A stretch of DNA of 64,000 nucleotides from Hafnia alvei (lineage in GTDB: Bacteria > Pseudomonadota > Gammaproteobacteria > Enterobacterales > Enterobacteriaceae). The notes below the pieces were generated by a model, which did not search any database, was not told the DNA's origin, and worked only from the letters and a program-made list of their open reading frames with translations. The number at the start of each line of letters is the position of its first letter. Positions within the stretch are counted from its first letter, which is position 1. Of this stretch, positions 17,429 to 28,268 are shown piece by piece. A program made the position numbers and the translations under genes. The stretch is taken from NCBI RefSeq assembly GCF_900095695.1, contig NZ_FMIQ01000036.1, positions 30,811 through 94,810 of the forward strand, given 5' to 3'.

Positions 17429-20400
17429 TTATTTCACCTGATGGTCAACGGGATGGCTATGTTCAATGTCTTCACCGCCTTTGTTAAAGCGACGGCGAAC
17501 GACCACAAAGAACATCGGTACGAAGAAGATGGCCAGAATAGTTGCTGTAACCATACCGCCCATTACGCCTGTACCCACTGCATTCTGTGCACCAGAACCG
17601 GCACCGGAGCTGATAGCCAATGGCAGAACACCCAGCATAAATGCCAGAGACGTCATTAGGATTGGACGTAGACGCATGCGTACCGCTTCTAACGTTGCTT
17701 CAATCAGCCCTTTACCTTCTTTATCCATCAAGTCTTTAGCAAACTCGACGATAAGTATGGCGTTCTTGGCCGAAAGTCCGATGGTCGTCAACAAGCCTAC
17801 TTGGAAGTAAACGTCGTTGTTCATACCACGCATCGTTGCTGCCAACAGTGCACCGATAACGCCCAATGGAACCACGAGCATAACGGAGAACGGAATTGAC
17901 CAGCTTTCATACAATGCAGCCAAGCATAGGAAGACCACGATGAGCGAGATGGCATACAGCGCCGGAGCTTGGTTACCTGATAGGCGTTCCTGATAGGACA
18001 TTCCTGTCCAGTCAAAACCGATACCGGTAGGCAGCTTGGTCACCAAATCTTCCATCAGAGCCATTGCTTCACCGGTACTTTTACCCGGTGCAGCTTCCCC
18101 AAGGATTTCCATGGATGGCAGGCCGTTATATCGTTCCAGACGCGGAGAACCATATTCCCATTTTGATGATGAGAACGCTGAGAACGGTACCATTTGTCCT
18201 GAATCACCACGGACATAGTAGTTATTGATATCGTTTGGCAGCATACGATATGGCGCATCAGCCTGTACGTAAACTTTCTTCACACGACCACGGTCGATGA
18301 AGTCGTTCACATAAGTACCACCCAACGCGGTAGACAGCGTTTGGTTGATGTCTGAAATCGAAACGCCTAACGCCTGTGCTTTTTCCTGATCGACAATGAT
18401 CTTGAACTGCGGCGTATCTTCCAAACCGTTTGGACGTACACGAACCACGGTGTCTGGATGCTGTGCGGCCATGCCTAACAGCTGATTACGTGCTTCGGTC
18501 AGTTTTTCGTGGCCGAGGCCAGCCTGATCGATAAGTTCAAAGTCAAAGCCGGTAGCCGTACCCAGTTCGATAATTGCTGGCAGGTTGAATGGGAACACCA
18601 AGCCATCTTTAATCTTACTGAATGCGCCAGTCGCGCGGGCGATAATGGCTGGAACCTTGTTATCTGCACCGGTACGTTCATCCCAAGGTTTCAAGCTGAC
18701 GAAGGCCAAGCCGTTGTTCTGACCTTGACCGCTGAAGCCGAAGCCACTCACGGTAAAGACGGATTGAACGTTGGCTTTTTCTTTATCCAAGAAATAATCA
18801 GTGACTTGCGCCAGAACCTTGTTGGTACGCTCTTGCGTTGCACCAGCCGGTAACTGAACCATGGTCAGAGCAATACCCTGATCTTCATCCGGTAAGAATG
18901 ACGTTGGCATACGGACAAACAACAGACCCATACCGACAACGATAATCAGGTAAATCAGCAGATAACGACCGGTACCACGCAGAATGCCAGCAACGGAATT
19001 CGTATAGTGTTCGGTGCTCTTATCGAACATGTTGTTAAACCAACCAAAGAAGCCGGTGGTTTTACCATGGCTGCCTTTTTCGATCGGTTTAAGCATGGTG
19101 GCACACAGAGCCGGTGTCAGGATCATTGCTACCAGTACTGACAGCACCATCGCGGAAACGATAGTGATGGAGAACTGACGATAAATCGCACCGGTTGAAC
19201 CACCGAAGAATGCCATTGGGATAAATACTGCGGACAGTACCATCGCAATCCCCACCAAGGCGCCCTGAATCTGCTCCATGGATTTACGCGTTGCTTCTTT
19301 TGGTGGTAGGCCCTCTTCGGCCATAACACGCTCAACGTTTTCCACCACAACGATGGCGTCATCCACCAAGAGGCCTATCGCGAGCACCATACCAAACATG
19401 GTTAGGGTGTTTATCGAATAGCCAAAGGCGGATAGAACAGCAAACGTCCCTAGCAGAACCACAGGAACCGCGATGGTTGGGATCAAGGTTGCACGAATGT
19501 TCTGTAAGAACAGATACATAACCAAGAACACCAGCACGATAGCTTCCAACAACGTTTTCACAACTTCGTTGATGGAAATCTTAACGAACGGCGTGGTGTC
19601 GTATGGATAAACAACCTTCATGCTGGCAGGGAAGAAGGGCTGCAACTTAGCCAGCTCTTTTTTAACCCCTTCAGCGGCATCCAGTGCGTTAGCGCCGGTT
19701 GCCAGTTTAATCCCCAGACCTGCGGCAGGTTTGCCGTTAAAGCGTGCGATAACGTTATAGTTTTCGCCGCCTAGCTCAATCTTGGCTACGTCACGCAGCA
19801 GCACGCGAGAACCATCGGTTTGAACCTTCATCAGGATCTTGCCGAATTCTTCCGGTGTCTGTAAGCGCGTTTGCGCAATGATTGAGGCGTTCAACTGCTG
19901 ACCAGGAACCGGAGGAGCGCCACCTAATTGGCCAGCTGCAATCTGGTTGTTCTGGACTTTGATCTGGTTGATCACGTCCAGAGGGGTCATTTGGTAGTTG
20001 TTCAGCTTATTTGGGTCTAACCAGATACGCATCGCGTACTGAGCACCAAACAGCTGTACGTCACCAATCCCTTCGGAACGGCTGATCGGATCTTTAATGT
20101 TGGAAGCCACGTAGTCGGCGATATCATCCTGAGACATACTTCCGTCATCAGAAATAAAGCCAGCAACCATCAGGAAGCTACTACTGGATTTCTCAACGCT
20201 GATCCCTTGTTGCTGAACTTCTTGCGGCAGCAACGGCGTTGCTAGCTGCAATTTGTTCTGCACCTGAACCTGTGCGATATCCGGGTCAGTACCAGACTGG
20301 AAGGTAAGCGTGATCGACACGCTACCCGATGAGTCGCTGGTAGAGGACATGTACATCAGATTATCGATACCGTTCATGTTCTGTTCGATAATCTGTGTCA

Positions 20401-20581
20401 CCGTGTCCTGCACCGTCTGCGCATCAGCACCAGGGTAGACTGCGGAGATCGACACCGCCGGGGGGGCAATCGTTGGATATTGCGCCACCGGTAGTTTCAT
20501 AATCGCTAGCGTACCGGCCAGCATGATAATGATGGCGATAACCCAGGCGAATATAGGTCGATCTATAAAAAACTTAGCCAT
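17429..20581 (-). CDS. acrB: AcrB, RND multidrug efflux pump
   Basis: 1050 aa inner-membrane RND transporter, colinear with E. coli AcrB (1049 aa). Start [20 protein letters not shown] is canonical; proton-relay aspartates are in [17 protein letters not shown] (407/408 region), and the second half repeats the topology. It works as a trimer with AcrA and TolC to expel drugs, bile salts and detergents. It follows acrA by 45 bases. Confidence 0.98.
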   Translation of the reverse strand: MAKFFIDRPIFAWVIAIIIMLAGTLAIMKLPVAQYPTIAPPAVSISAVYPGADAQTVQDTVTQIIEQNMNGIDNLMYMSSTSDSSGSVSITLTFQSGTDPDIAQVQVQNKLQLATPLLPQEVQQQGISVEKSSSSFLMVAGFISDDGSMSQDDIADYVASNIKDPISRSEGIGDVQLFGAQYAMRIWLDPNKLNNYQMTPLDVINQIKVQNNQIAAGQLGGAPPVPGQQLNASIIAQTRLQTPEEFGKILMKVQTDGSRVLLRDVAKIELGGENYNVIARFNGKPAAGLGIKLATGANALDAAEGVKKELAKLQPFFPASMKVVYPYDTTPFVKISINEVVKTLLEAIVLVFLVMYLFLQNIRATLIPTIAVPVVLLGTFAVLSAFGYSINTLTMFGMVLAIGLLVDDAIVVVENVERVMAEEGLPPKEATRKSMEQIQGALVGIAMVLSAVFIPMAFFGGSTGAIYRQFSITIVSAMVLSVLVAMILTPALCATMLKPIEKGSHGKTTGFFGWFNNMFDKSTEHYTNSVAGILRGTGRYLLIYLIIVVGMGLLFVRMPTSFLPDEDQGIALTMVQLPAGATQERTNKVLAQVTDYFLDKEKANVQSVFTVSGFGFSGQGQNNGLAFVSLKPWDERTGADNKVPAIIARATGAFSKIKDGLVFPFNLPAIIELGTATGFDFELIDQAGLGHEKLTEARNQLLGMAAQHPDTVVRVRPNGLEDTPQFKIIVDQEKAQALGVSISDINQTLSTALGGTYVNDFIDRGRVKKVYVQADAPYRMLPNDINNYYVRGDSGQMVPFSAFSSSKWEYGSPRLERYNGLPSMEILGEAAPGKSTGEAMALMEDLVTKLPTGIGFDWTGMSYQERLSGNQAPALYAISLIVVFLCLAALYESWSIPFSVMLVVPLGVIGALLAATMRGMNNDVYFQVGLLTTIGLSAKNAILIVEFAKDLMDKEGKGLIEATLEAVRMRLRPILMTSLAFMLGVLPLAISSGAGSGAQNAVGTGVMGGMVTATILAIFFVPMFFVVVRRRFNKGGEDIEHSHPVDHQVK

Positions 20582-20626
20582 GAATTACTGGCTCCTTTTT
20601 ATCAATGTATCAGCAACGAGCATCAC

Positions 20627-21817
20627 TTAAGACTTCTTCGGTTCGCTAGCCGCTGCATCTTTTGTTGAAGCGTTCCCTGCAGAAGCTTCTTCTACTTTCA
20701 CTTGCACACCTGGACGAACTTTCTGCAAGCCAGTCACAATCACTTTGTCACCGGATTTCAGACCATCGGTCACTAACCATTTATCACCGATGGCTTGCGC
20801 TGCGGTTACGGTACGGTTTTCAACTTTGTTGTCGGCACCGACTAACATGACGGTTGCTTCACCGCGAGGATTACGGGTGACGCCTTGCTGAGGTACGAGC
20901 AACGCATTGTTTTTGATCCCTTCATCCAGACGAGCGCGCACAAACATGCCAGGCAACAAATCGCCTTTAGGATTCGGGAACACGGCGCGAATAGTGATTG
21001 AGCCAGTGCTTTCATCAACGGTGACGTCAGAAAACTCCAGAGAGCCTTTCTGTGCGTAAACCTGTCCATTTTCCAACACCAGTTCAGCCTTAGCCTTACC
21101 GCCTTCCTGCTCTAAAGTGCCGTTAGCCAGCTCTTCTTTTAAACGCAGGAAGTCATTGCTTGACTGAGTCACGTCGACATAAATCGGGTCAAGTTGCTGA
21201 ACGGTTGCCAGCGCATTAGCCTGATTAGAGGTCACTAAAGCCCCCTCGGTCACGCTGGATTTACCAATACGACCGCTGATTGGCGAAGTGACTTTGGTGT
21301 AAGCCAGATTGATACGTGCAGTTTCTACCGCGGCTTTTGCTGCGGTAACGGCTGCATCCGCCTGACGCGCGTCGGCAACAGCTGTATCGTATTCTTGCTG
21401 ACTGATGTACTTAGTACCGACTAATGTCTTATAGCGATTGACTGTCAGGTGAGCGATATTTGCGGCGGCTTCAGCTTTGGCCAAATCGCCACGTGCGCTG
21501 TCATAAGCGGCCTGATAAGTTGCTGGATCGATTTGATACAGGGAAGAACCGGCCTGGATGTCGCTGCCTTCCACGAAGTTACGCTTAAGGATGATGCCGC
21601 CAACCTGTGGGCGAACTTCTGCGATGCGATATGCAGATGTACGTCCAGGAAGCTCAGTGGTGACGTTCAACGGCTCAGCTTTCAGCGTCACAACACCCAC
21701 CTCAGGTGCGCTTTGCTGACCTTTTTGCTCGTTTTCGTCGTTACATCCTGTAAGAAGTAAACTACCAGAAAACATTAGCACGGCCGCCAGAGGCGTTAAC
21801 CCTCTGTTTTTATTCAT
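20627..21817 (-). CDS. acrA: AcrA, periplasmic adaptor of the AcrAB-TolC pump
   Basis: 396 aa lipoprotein adaptor. I start it at ATG 21817 (MNKNRGLTPLAAVLMFSG), which matches E. coli AcrA and has GAGG 6 bases upstream; a further in-frame Met four codons upstream is less likely. The lipobox SLLLTGC gives lipidated Cys25. The lipoyl, alpha-hairpin (~95-170) and beta-barrel parts are all present. It bridges AcrB and TolC. Transcribed divergently from acrR. Confidence 0.97.
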   Translation of the reverse strand: MNKNRGLTPLAAVLMFSGSLLLTGCNDENEQKGQQSAPEVGVVTLKAEPLNVTTELPGRTSAYRIAEVRPQVGGIILKRNFVEGSDIQAGSSLYQIDPATYQAAYDSARGDLAKAEAAANIAHLTVNRYKTLVGTKYISQQEYDTAVADARQADAAVTAAKAAVETARINLAYTKVTSPISGRIGKSSVTEGALVTSNQANALATVQQLDPIYVDVTQSSNDFLRLKEELANGTLEQEGGKAKAELVLENGQVYAQKGSLEFSDVTVDESTGSITIRAVFPNPKGDLLPGMFVRARLDEGIKNNALLVPQQGVTRNPRGEATVMLVGADNKVENRTVTAAQAIGDKWLVTDGLKSGDKVIVTGLQKVRPGVQVKVEEASAGNASTKDAAASEPKKS

Positions 21818-21904
21818 AGATAACCTCAAGAGTTCGATTGTTAAATGGGTATTGATTCATTTGTGAAAACCCATTGCTGCGCTAATTAAAACTGCATGTT
21901 ATGG

Positions 21905-21928
21905 TACATACATTCATGAATGTATGTA
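21905..21928. promoter_or_regulatory. AcrR operator between acrA and acrR
   Basis: A perfect 24-bp palindrome, half-site TACATACATTCA. The E. coli AcrR box differs only in the central few bases. It lies 29 bases before acrR and 88 bases before acrA, so AcrR can repress both directions. Confidence 0.93.
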
Positions 21929-21956
21929 AATCAAAGCACATTAAAAATATAACGCC

Positions 21957-22661
21957 ATGGCACGAAAAACCAAAGAGCAAGCTCAAGCAACCCGACTGCA
22001 AATACTTGAAGCGGCAGTATGTGAGTTTTCCGCACGCGGTGTGTCCGCTACCTCTCTAACGGATATTGCCAACGCAGCTGGTGTGACGCGTGGCGCAATT
22101 TATTGGCACTTTAAAAATAAAGTAGACCTTTTTAATGAAGTCTGGAACCTGACCGAATCAAAAGTCAGTGACTTAGAGATAGAGTATCAAGCAAAGTATC
22201 CAGATAATCCACTTAGGATTTTACGCGAAATCCTAATTTATATCTTAGTCGCAACCGTGGATGACCCACGCCGTAAAGCGTTGATGGAAATTATATTTCA
22301 TAAATGCGAATTTGTCGGCGAGATGCGTTCTTTAGCTGATATTCGCAAGATTTTGTACCTCGAAAATTTTGAGCGCATCGAAAATGTGCTACGTAACTGT
22401 ATTGAGTGTCAACAGTTGCCTGCCGAACTTAATACTCGGCGCACAGCGGTAATGATGCGTTCGTATATAACGGGTATAATGGAAAGCTGGTTATTTTTAC
22501 CAGAAAGCTTTGATTTAAAAGAAGAAGCTTCATTTATGGTCGACAGCTTTATCGACATGATCAAGTACAGCGAACATCTCCTGCATGGCGCTGTTAGCAT
22601 GCCGTTTGAAGCGCCGGCATATACGGTAGCGATGACGCCGCTGAACAGAGGGAAATCCTAA
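21957..22661 (+). CDS. acrR: AcrR, TetR-family repressor of acrAB
   Basis: 234 aa. The N-terminal TetR HTH (TSLTDIANAAGVTRGAIYWHFKNK, ~30-53) is nearly the same as in E. coli AcrR (215 aa), as is MEIIFHKCEFVGEMR. Drug binding to the C-terminal cavity releases it from the operator. The C-terminus is about 20 residues longer than in E. coli. The stop codon overlaps the start of the next gene, ychN. Confidence 0.95.
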   Translation: MARKTKEQAQATRLQILEAAVCEFSARGVSATSLTDIANAAGVTRGAIYWHFKNKVDLFNEVWNLTESKVSDLEIEYQAKYPDNPLRILREILIYILVATVDDPRRKALMEIIFHKCEFVGEMRSLADIRKILYLENFERIENVLRNCIECQQLPAELNTRRTAVMMRSYITGIMESWLFLPESFDLKEEASFMVDSFIDMIKYSEHLLHGAVSMPFEAPAYTVAMTPLNRGKS

Positions 22662-23014
22662 TGCAGAAAATTGTTTTGATCGCCAATGGGGCCGGTTATG
22701 GCCAAGAATCATTGTTTAACGCGCTGCGCTTGGCTATTGCGATGAAAGAGCAGCAGGGCGAGATTGAGCTGAAAATCTTTTTGATGTCTGATGCTGTCAC
22801 ATCGGGTTTAGCCGGACAAAAGCCCCATGAAGGCTATAACCTCCAGCAGATGATTGAAATTCTGACGGTTCAGCAGGTGCCTTTTAAACTGTGTAAAACC
22901 TGTGCCGATGGCCGTGGAATCAGCACATTACCGTTGATTGACGGAGTTGAGATTGGGACGTTGGTTGAGCTGGCTCAGTGGACGCTAGCCGCAGACAAGG
23001 TGCTTACGTTCTAA
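22661..23014 (+). CDS. ychN: YchN-type DsrE-family protein
   Basis: 117 aa, same length as E. coli YchN and close to it throughout (QKIVLIANGAGYGQESLFNA; KLCKTCADGRGISTLPLIDG; LVELAQWTLAADKVLTF). The DsrE/F fold and cysteine pair (LCKTC) suggest a sulfur-carrier or redox role; E. coli YchN is a hexamer of unknown function. In E. coli the gene lies elsewhere. Here its ATG overlaps the acrR stop (TAATG), with GAGG inside acrR, so it is made from the acrR transcript. Confidence 0.88.
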   Translation: MQKIVLIANGAGYGQESLFNALRLAIAMKEQQGEIELKIFLMSDAVTSGLAGQKPHEGYNLQQMIEILTVQQVPFKLCKTCADGRGISTLPLIDGVEIGTLVELAQWTLAADKVLTF

Positions 23015-23033
23015 TTTTGCATTGAACCGTAAC

Positions 23034-23079
23034 GAGGACGATAGGGATTAATTCCCACACAAATGTCGTCCTTATTTAT
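23034..23079 (+). terminator. Probable terminator after acrR-ychN
   Basis: AGGACGA / TCGTCCT arms enclose GGGA / TCCC, then a short T-rich stretch. Stem is interrupted, so moderate confidence. Confidence 0.5.
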
Positions 23080-23178
23080 TATATAAAAAATAGATTTCAT
23101 TTTCGGCTTTTGCCTATTCATTGTCTTAATATCTTCGTGCTACGCTAATCTACTCTTCCCGTTAAACGATCTCTTCCC

Positions 23179-26100
23179 ATGATGGCTGGCAGCATTACGT
23201 TACGCTCTGTTAAATTAACTCGGCGCGCACAGTTTTATTTAATTTCACTAATTATTAGTGTGCTTATTTTATTGGTTCCTGATTATGCGTTAGCACTGAG
23301 CGGCGATATATCGACGCGGGCTGAAGTGCAGAACCAGTTAGATTCTTTAAGTAAGCAGAAATCGCTGTCGCCGGGAGAAAAACTTTCGCAGCAGGATTTG
23401 ATGAAAACGCTCGAATACCTCGACGGTATCGACCGCATCAAGCAGGAAAGCCAGCAGCTTAAACAGCAGATTCAACAAGCTCCGCTCAAGCTAAATCAGG
23501 CGCTCAGCGGATTAGAATCTATTCAACAAGCCGATAGCGAAGCCATCACGCGTTCGTCGCTGTCGACGCTCTCTTTGCGCCAGCTAGAAAACAGGATGGG
23601 CAGCACGCTGGATGACCTACAAAGCGCGCAGGAAGACTTAGCCAATTTTAATAGCCAGCTTATTTCTCTTCAGACCCAGCCAGAGCGTGCGCAAAGCAGC
23701 ATGATGGCGACGTCACAACAGATACAACAAATCCGAAACGCGTTATCCGATCCCAGCAATATGCGTCCAACACAGCAAAACATGCTGAATACGCAAATGG
23801 CGATGCTGAACATGTCCCTCGACTACCAGCGTCAAAGCTTGTCGGCTAACACTGCATTACAAGATTCCCTGCAAAAGCAGCGTGATTACGCCAATGCCAG
23901 AATCAATCAGTTAGAACACATGGTTCAACTGGTTCGCGAGGTAGAAAACGGCAAGCGCTTAACCCAGTCTGAAAAGACGGCGCAGGAAGCGCAAAACCCT
24001 GATGACGCCACTCAGGATATTCAGCAGGATCCTATTATTGGGCGCGAGCTCGATATTAACCGCCAATTGAGTAAGCGGTTAATCGAAGCGACCGAGGGCG
24101 TGAATACGCTGGTTCAGGAAAATATCCGTATCAAAAACTGGCTAGACCGCTCTCTACAGGCAGAGCGCAATTTGAAAGAGCAGATAACGGTGCTGAAAGG
24201 CAGTTTGCTGCTGTCGCGCATTCTCTATCAGCAACAACAAAATCTGCCGACGGAAAAACTGACTAACGATGTTGCTACGCAGATTGCCGACTTACGTTTG
24301 GAACAGTTCGACATCAATGAAAAGCGCGATGCGTTATTCCAAGGAACGGATTATGTCACCCAGTTGCTTAGTCAAAATAAGGATAAGCCGTCTGACGATG
24401 TGGTTAGCGCGCTAGAAGATATTGTTGATGCTCGCCGCGAGCTGTTGGATCAGCTCAATAAGCAGCTCGGCAGCCAGTTAACCTTAGCCATTAGCCTGCA
24501 GATCAATCAGCAGCAGTTGCTGAGTGTAAATGAATACCTTCAGCATACGCTGACCCAGCAAATTTTCTGGGTCAGCAGCAATAAGCCAATGAATCTCAAT
24601 TGGTTTATGGATCTTCCTAATGCCCTAAAAGTTCAGGCTAATTCGCTGCACTTTGACCTCAAGCCGGGGGCGTTGGCTGAAGGTGCGCTAAGCTCCATGT
24701 TCGTTTTCATTCCCTTGCTTATCCTCTTCGGCCTTTTCCGTTGGCGTTATCGTAAAATTAATGAGCTGCTGGAAAAGCTTGGCAACGAAGTCGGCCAGCT
24801 GAAACGTGATACACAGCTGCATACGCCAAAAGCGATTGGACTGCTGATGGTGAAAGGATTACCCGGCACGCTATTCATACTGGCGCTGGGTTTTTGGTGC
24901 TACCGCTTGGATATTAGTATTAATAACTTCATATGGTCGCTGTCGTTGCAGTTTGCCATGTTCTGGATGGTTATTAGCACCACATATCGCCTGCTAGCGC
25001 CGGAAGGGGTATCGGAAAAACATTTTAATCTTTCTCCACTGCTATGCGCGCACTATCGCCGCGTGACTCGCCGAGTTGGGGTCACGTTAATCCCGCTGAT
25101 TTTCTGGTGTGTGCTGGGCGAAAAAGCACCGCTGCGCTTGAGTGAAGATGTGATTGGTCAGGTTGCAGTGCTTATTACCTTGGCACTGATTACCGCTTTT
25201 GTTTTTCCTATCTGTCGCGATGCATGGCGCGAGAAAAACTCTCATACCGTACGACTCATTATGGTGACGCTGTTAGCCATGACGCCTCTGGTGCTGATGG
25301 TGCTTACCGCGTTCGGCTATCTCTATACCACGCTAAGTCTAGGACTGCGTTGGCTCGATAGCCTCTATTTAATGGTGCTATGGACCATTATTTATGCGAC
25401 GGCTATCCGTGGATTGAGCGTTGCCGCACGGCGTTTAGCCTACCGACGCGCTTTGGCTCGTCGTCAGCAAAATACCGCGCGTGAAGGCGCGGAGGGCTCA
25501 GAGCCGGTTGAAGAACCGCCATTGGCGATTGATCAAATTAATAGCCAGTCATTGCGTCTGACAACGATGGTGCTATTCCTCATCTTTGGCTGCGTTTTGT
25601 ATTGGATTTGGTCCGATTTGGTTACGGTGATTTCCTACCTCGACAGCATCACCCTGTGGCACTACAGCAGCGGTTCAGGTGCAAACCAGACCTTACAGGC
25701 CGTGACGTTAGGCAGCGTGCTCTTTGCTTTGGTGTCGGTGGTTATTGCCTATATCTTAACGCGCAACTTACCGGGATTGCTTGAAGTGCTGGTGCTCTCG
25801 CGTATTCAAATGCGCCAAGGTTCTTCCTATGCCATCACCACGGTTCTGACCTATCTGATCATCGTGGTGGGGACGATCATCTTCTTCGGTTCGCTAGGGG
25901 TGTCATGGGACAAGCTGCAGTTCCTAGCCGCCGGATTATCGGTTGGCCTAGGTTTTGGTTTGCAGGAGATTTTCGGAAACTTTATCTCTGGCCTCATCAT
26001 CCTCTTTGAGCGCCCAATTCGCATTGGCGATACCATTACTATCGGGACTTTCTCTGGAACGGTAAGCCGAATTCGTATTCGCGCCACCACGATCACCGAT

Positions 26101-26544
26101 TTTGACCGTAAAGAAGTGATTATTCCGAATAAGGCGTTTGTGACAGAACGGCTGATCAACTGGTCATTATCCGATACTACAACCCGCTTACTGATAAAAG
26201 TGGGGGTCGCTTATGGTTCCGATCTGGACAAAGTGAAGCAGGTTCTTCTGCAAGCGGCCAAAGAAAACCCACGCGTGATGAACGATCCCGAACCCCAGGT
26301 GTTCTTCTTGGCGTTTGGGGCGAGCACATTAGATCATGAGCTGCGGTTATACGTGCGTGAACTCCGCGATCGCAGCTATACGGTTGATGAGCTGAACCGC
26401 CGAATCGATCAGCTATGTCGTGAAAACGATATTAATATCGCGTTTAATCAGCTGGAAGTGTATCTGCATAACCAAGAAGGTAAGGAAGTTCAGGTGATCA
26501 AAAAAGATCTGGATGGCAAAGCAGGTAATGAATCATTAGCATAA
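23179..26544 (+). CDS. mscK: MscK (KefA), potassium-dependent mechanosensitive channel
   Basis: 1121 aa, matching E. coli MscK (1120 aa). There is an N-terminal signal segment (LISLIISVLILLVPDYALA), a long periplasmic helical/coiled-coil region (~40-480), several membrane helices, and the MscS-like pore and vestibule in the last third (GLGFGLQEIFGNFISGLIILFE; RIRATTITDFDRKEVIIPNKAF). It opens on membrane tension and high external K+. ATG 23179 is followed by another ATG at 23182; no strong ribosome binding site decides between them. Confidence 0.95.
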   Translation: MMAGSITLRSVKLTRRAQFYLISLIISVLILLVPDYALALSGDISTRAEVQNQLDSLSKQKSLSPGEKLSQQDLMKTLEYLDGIDRIKQESQQLKQQIQQAPLKLNQALSGLESIQQADSEAITRSSLSTLSLRQLENRMGSTLDDLQSAQEDLANFNSQLISLQTQPERAQSSMMATSQQIQQIRNALSDPSNMRPTQQNMLNTQMAMLNMSLDYQRQSLSANTALQDSLQKQRDYANARINQLEHMVQLVREVENGKRLTQSEKTAQEAQNPDDATQDIQQDPIIGRELDINRQLSKRLIEATEGVNTLVQENIRIKNWLDRSLQAERNLKEQITVLKGSLLLSRILYQQQQNLPTEKLTNDVATQIADLRLEQFDINEKRDALFQGTDYVTQLLSQNKDKPSDDVVSALEDIVDARRELLDQLNKQLGSQLTLAISLQINQQQLLSVNEYLQHTLTQQIFWVSSNKPMNLNWFMDLPNALKVQANSLHFDLKPGALAEGALSSMFVFIPLLILFGLFRWRYRKINELLEKLGNEVGQLKRDTQLHTPKAIGLLMVKGLPGTLFILALGFWCYRLDISINNFIWSLSLQFAMFWMVISTTYRLLAPEGVSEKHFNLSPLLCAHYRRVTRRVGVTLIPLIFWCVLGEKAPLRLSEDVIGQVAVLITLALITAFVFPICRDAWREKNSHTVRLIMVTLLAMTPLVLMVLTAFGYLYTTLSLGLRWLDSLYLMVLWTIIYATAIRGLSVAARRLAYRRALARRQQNTAREGAEGSEPVEEPPLAIDQINSQSLRLTTMVLFLIFGCVLYWIWSDLVTVISYLDSITLWHYSSGSGANQTLQAVTLGSVLFALVSVVIAYILTRNLPGLLEVLVLSRIQMRQGSSYAITTVLTYLIIVVGTIIFFGSLGVSWDKLQFLAAGLSVGLGFGLQEIFGNFISGLIILFERPIRIGDTITIGTFSGTVSRIRIRATTITDFDRKEVIIPNKAFVTERLINWSLSDTTTRLLIKVGVAYGSDLDKVKQVLLQAAKENPRVMNDPEPQVFFLAFGASTLDHELRLYVRELRDRSYTVDELNRRIDQLCRENDINIAFNQLEVYLHNQEGKEVQVIKKDLDGKAGNESLA

Positions 26545-26577
26545 TCACGTCGTGGTAATGGCGTGATTTGAATCCCG

Positions 26578-26642
26578 ATGGAAGCTTACGGTATTTGTTT
26601 AAGCCCTGAGTTCTGACTTAAATAAACGTTGTAAGCTTCCAT
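26578..26642. repeat. 65-bp imperfect palindrome between mscK and the diguanylate cyclase gene
   Basis: Outer arms ATGGAAGCTTAC (26578-26589) and GTAAGCTTCCAT (26631-26642) are perfect; inner arms TTTGTTTAAG / CTTAAATAAA pair with one mismatch, around a 13-base loop. It could be a bidirectional terminator for the convergent genes or a MITE-like miniature element. No internal reading frame. Confidence 0.75.
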
Positions 26643-26680
26643 GCAGGTGGAAAATATCGCCGTATTTTGCTGCTTAAGGG

Positions 26681-28201
26681 CTAAGCCTTCGTCACGATAG
26701 TGTTCTTCCCGTTATGCTTAGCGGTATATAAATAATCGTCAGCAATTTTCAGTATTTCCTCTGCGGTTTCACCACTCCATTTCGTAAGTCCACCGCTGAA
26801 GGTGACATGTAAGCCTGCTTCGTGCCACTGTTTCTGCTCAATGGCGATGCGCCATTTATCAAGTAGGTGCACCACGCTGCTAGCATCGCTGTTCAAAATC
26901 AGCATCACTAATTCCTCTCCGCCATAACGACACAACAATCCTTGAGGCCCCGCAATTTCCTGACCGACCTTGCCGATATATTTTAAAACCTCATCGCCCA
27001 CCGGATGACCAAAGCGATCGTTGATTTGTTTAAAATTATCAATATCAATCATGGCTAAAAAGAACGGGACTCTATTTTCAATCAGGCTGGGCAAACGCTC
27101 ATCAAAATAGCGGCGATTAAATAATCCCGTCAGGCTGTCTTCAATAGCGGCTTTATTGGCTTCGGCTCTGGCTCGGTGCTGTTTTTTAATTTCAGAATAG
27201 ACGCTAGCCAGATCGGATGTTTTTTCGTCCATGCTGCCACTGCGTATTGTTGCCAGCAGTTCACTGAGCATCCGCTGTAGGCTCGTGTTCCAAAGTACCG
27301 CCACGGTGATATAAAGCATCACCGTGACAATCGCCAATATCAACATCGGTTGCGTCGACTCTGCAATCAACGCCTCAATCTTATTCTCCTCTACGGTAAG
27401 AATAAGATGCCAGTCGGGGTTGGTAAATGAATGGTAATAAACGTGAATACCTGAATTTTCGTCATAAAAATAGCCTTCAGCATCACTCATTTGTTTCAAC
27501 CATTCTGGATGAGCAATAGGCAAGGTAATTTCTTGAGGATTGGCGTGCATGACAATCTGCCCAGAATGATGGATTACGGCCAACTTTCCATTTAATGGTA
27601 AGGCTATCTCTTTTAATGGCAGGCTCATTGCGGCCAAATCTAAATCCATCGATAACGCGCCATACCGAACCCCTTGTTCGTCATTCAGGTTTTTCGATAT
27701 GGTCAACACGTTATGATGAGTAAACTCATCGCTATAGGGCATAGAGAAACGTACCCAGTTATTTTTTAGGGTATCGCGAGGAAACCAAGGGCGTTCTTTA
27801 GGATCGTATGTGGGAGACTCTATTTTAGGAATACTGTTAAACCCGACACCATCGACCCACACTAGAATGTTGGTAAAATGGCGATTAGCATTAATGGCAT
27901 AGGAAACAATTTTCTTTAGATTGCTCTCATCTGAATCAATGAACATACGTGATTCACTTGGCGAGGCTTGGGTTGCAAGCGCAATGACGCTATTTTTGAT
28001 ATCTTTAATTTGACGATCAACTGACTGCATAGCCGTATTATGTGCGATGAAAGCTAGCGTCTCATCGATATTATGATACGTCTCTTGCTTCACGTGCTGA
28101 TAGAACCACACATAGAGAACGATCAGTGGAAGAGCCAGCGTGAGAATCGCTAAGTGAACCTGCTTTTTAACTGACCATGGTTTTTGCAAAGTAGAAATCA
28201 T
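26681..28201 (-). CDS. Diguanylate cyclase with periplasmic Cache-type sensor
   Basis: 506 aa. One membrane helix at ~17-34, a periplasmic dCache-like sensing domain (~35-275), a second helix (~280-300), and a C-terminal GGDEF domain (~345-506). The active-site motif is RYGGEEL, and the substrate site DIDNFKQINDRFGHPVGDEVL is intact, so it should make c-di-GMP. The RxxD inhibitory site is missing: the four residues at that place are GPQG. There is no EAL domain. Ligand is unknown. E. coli has no gene here between mscK and rsmS, so it is lineage-specific cargo. Confidence 0.85.
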   Translation of the reverse strand: MISTLQKPWSVKKQVHLAILTLALPLIVLYVWFYQHVKQETYHNIDETLAFIAHNTAMQSVDRQIKDIKNSVIALATQASPSESRMFIDSDESNLKKIVSYAINANRHFTNILVWVDGVGFNSIPKIESPTYDPKERPWFPRDTLKNNWVRFSMPYSDEFTHHNVLTISKNLNDEQGVRYGALSMDLDLAAMSLPLKEIALPLNGKLAVIHHSGQIVMHANPQEITLPIAHPEWLKQMSDAEGYFYDENSGIHVYYHSFTNPDWHLILTVEENKIEALIAESTQPMLILAIVTVMLYITVAVLWNTSLQRMLSELLATIRSGSMDEKTSDLASVYSEIKKQHRARAEANKAAIEDSLTGLFNRRYFDERLPSLIENRVPFFLAMIDIDNFKQINDRFGHPVGDEVLKYIGKVGQEIAGPQGLLCRYGGEELVMLILNSDASSVVHLLDKWRIAIEQKQWHEAGLHVTFSGGLTKWSGETAEEILKIADDYLYTAKHNGKNTIVTKA

Positions 28202-28268
28202 AAATTAAGAGGCTTATGTTGCATTGAGTAACCAGAATAGTTATCTGGAGGTAAGTCCTTTACCAAAA

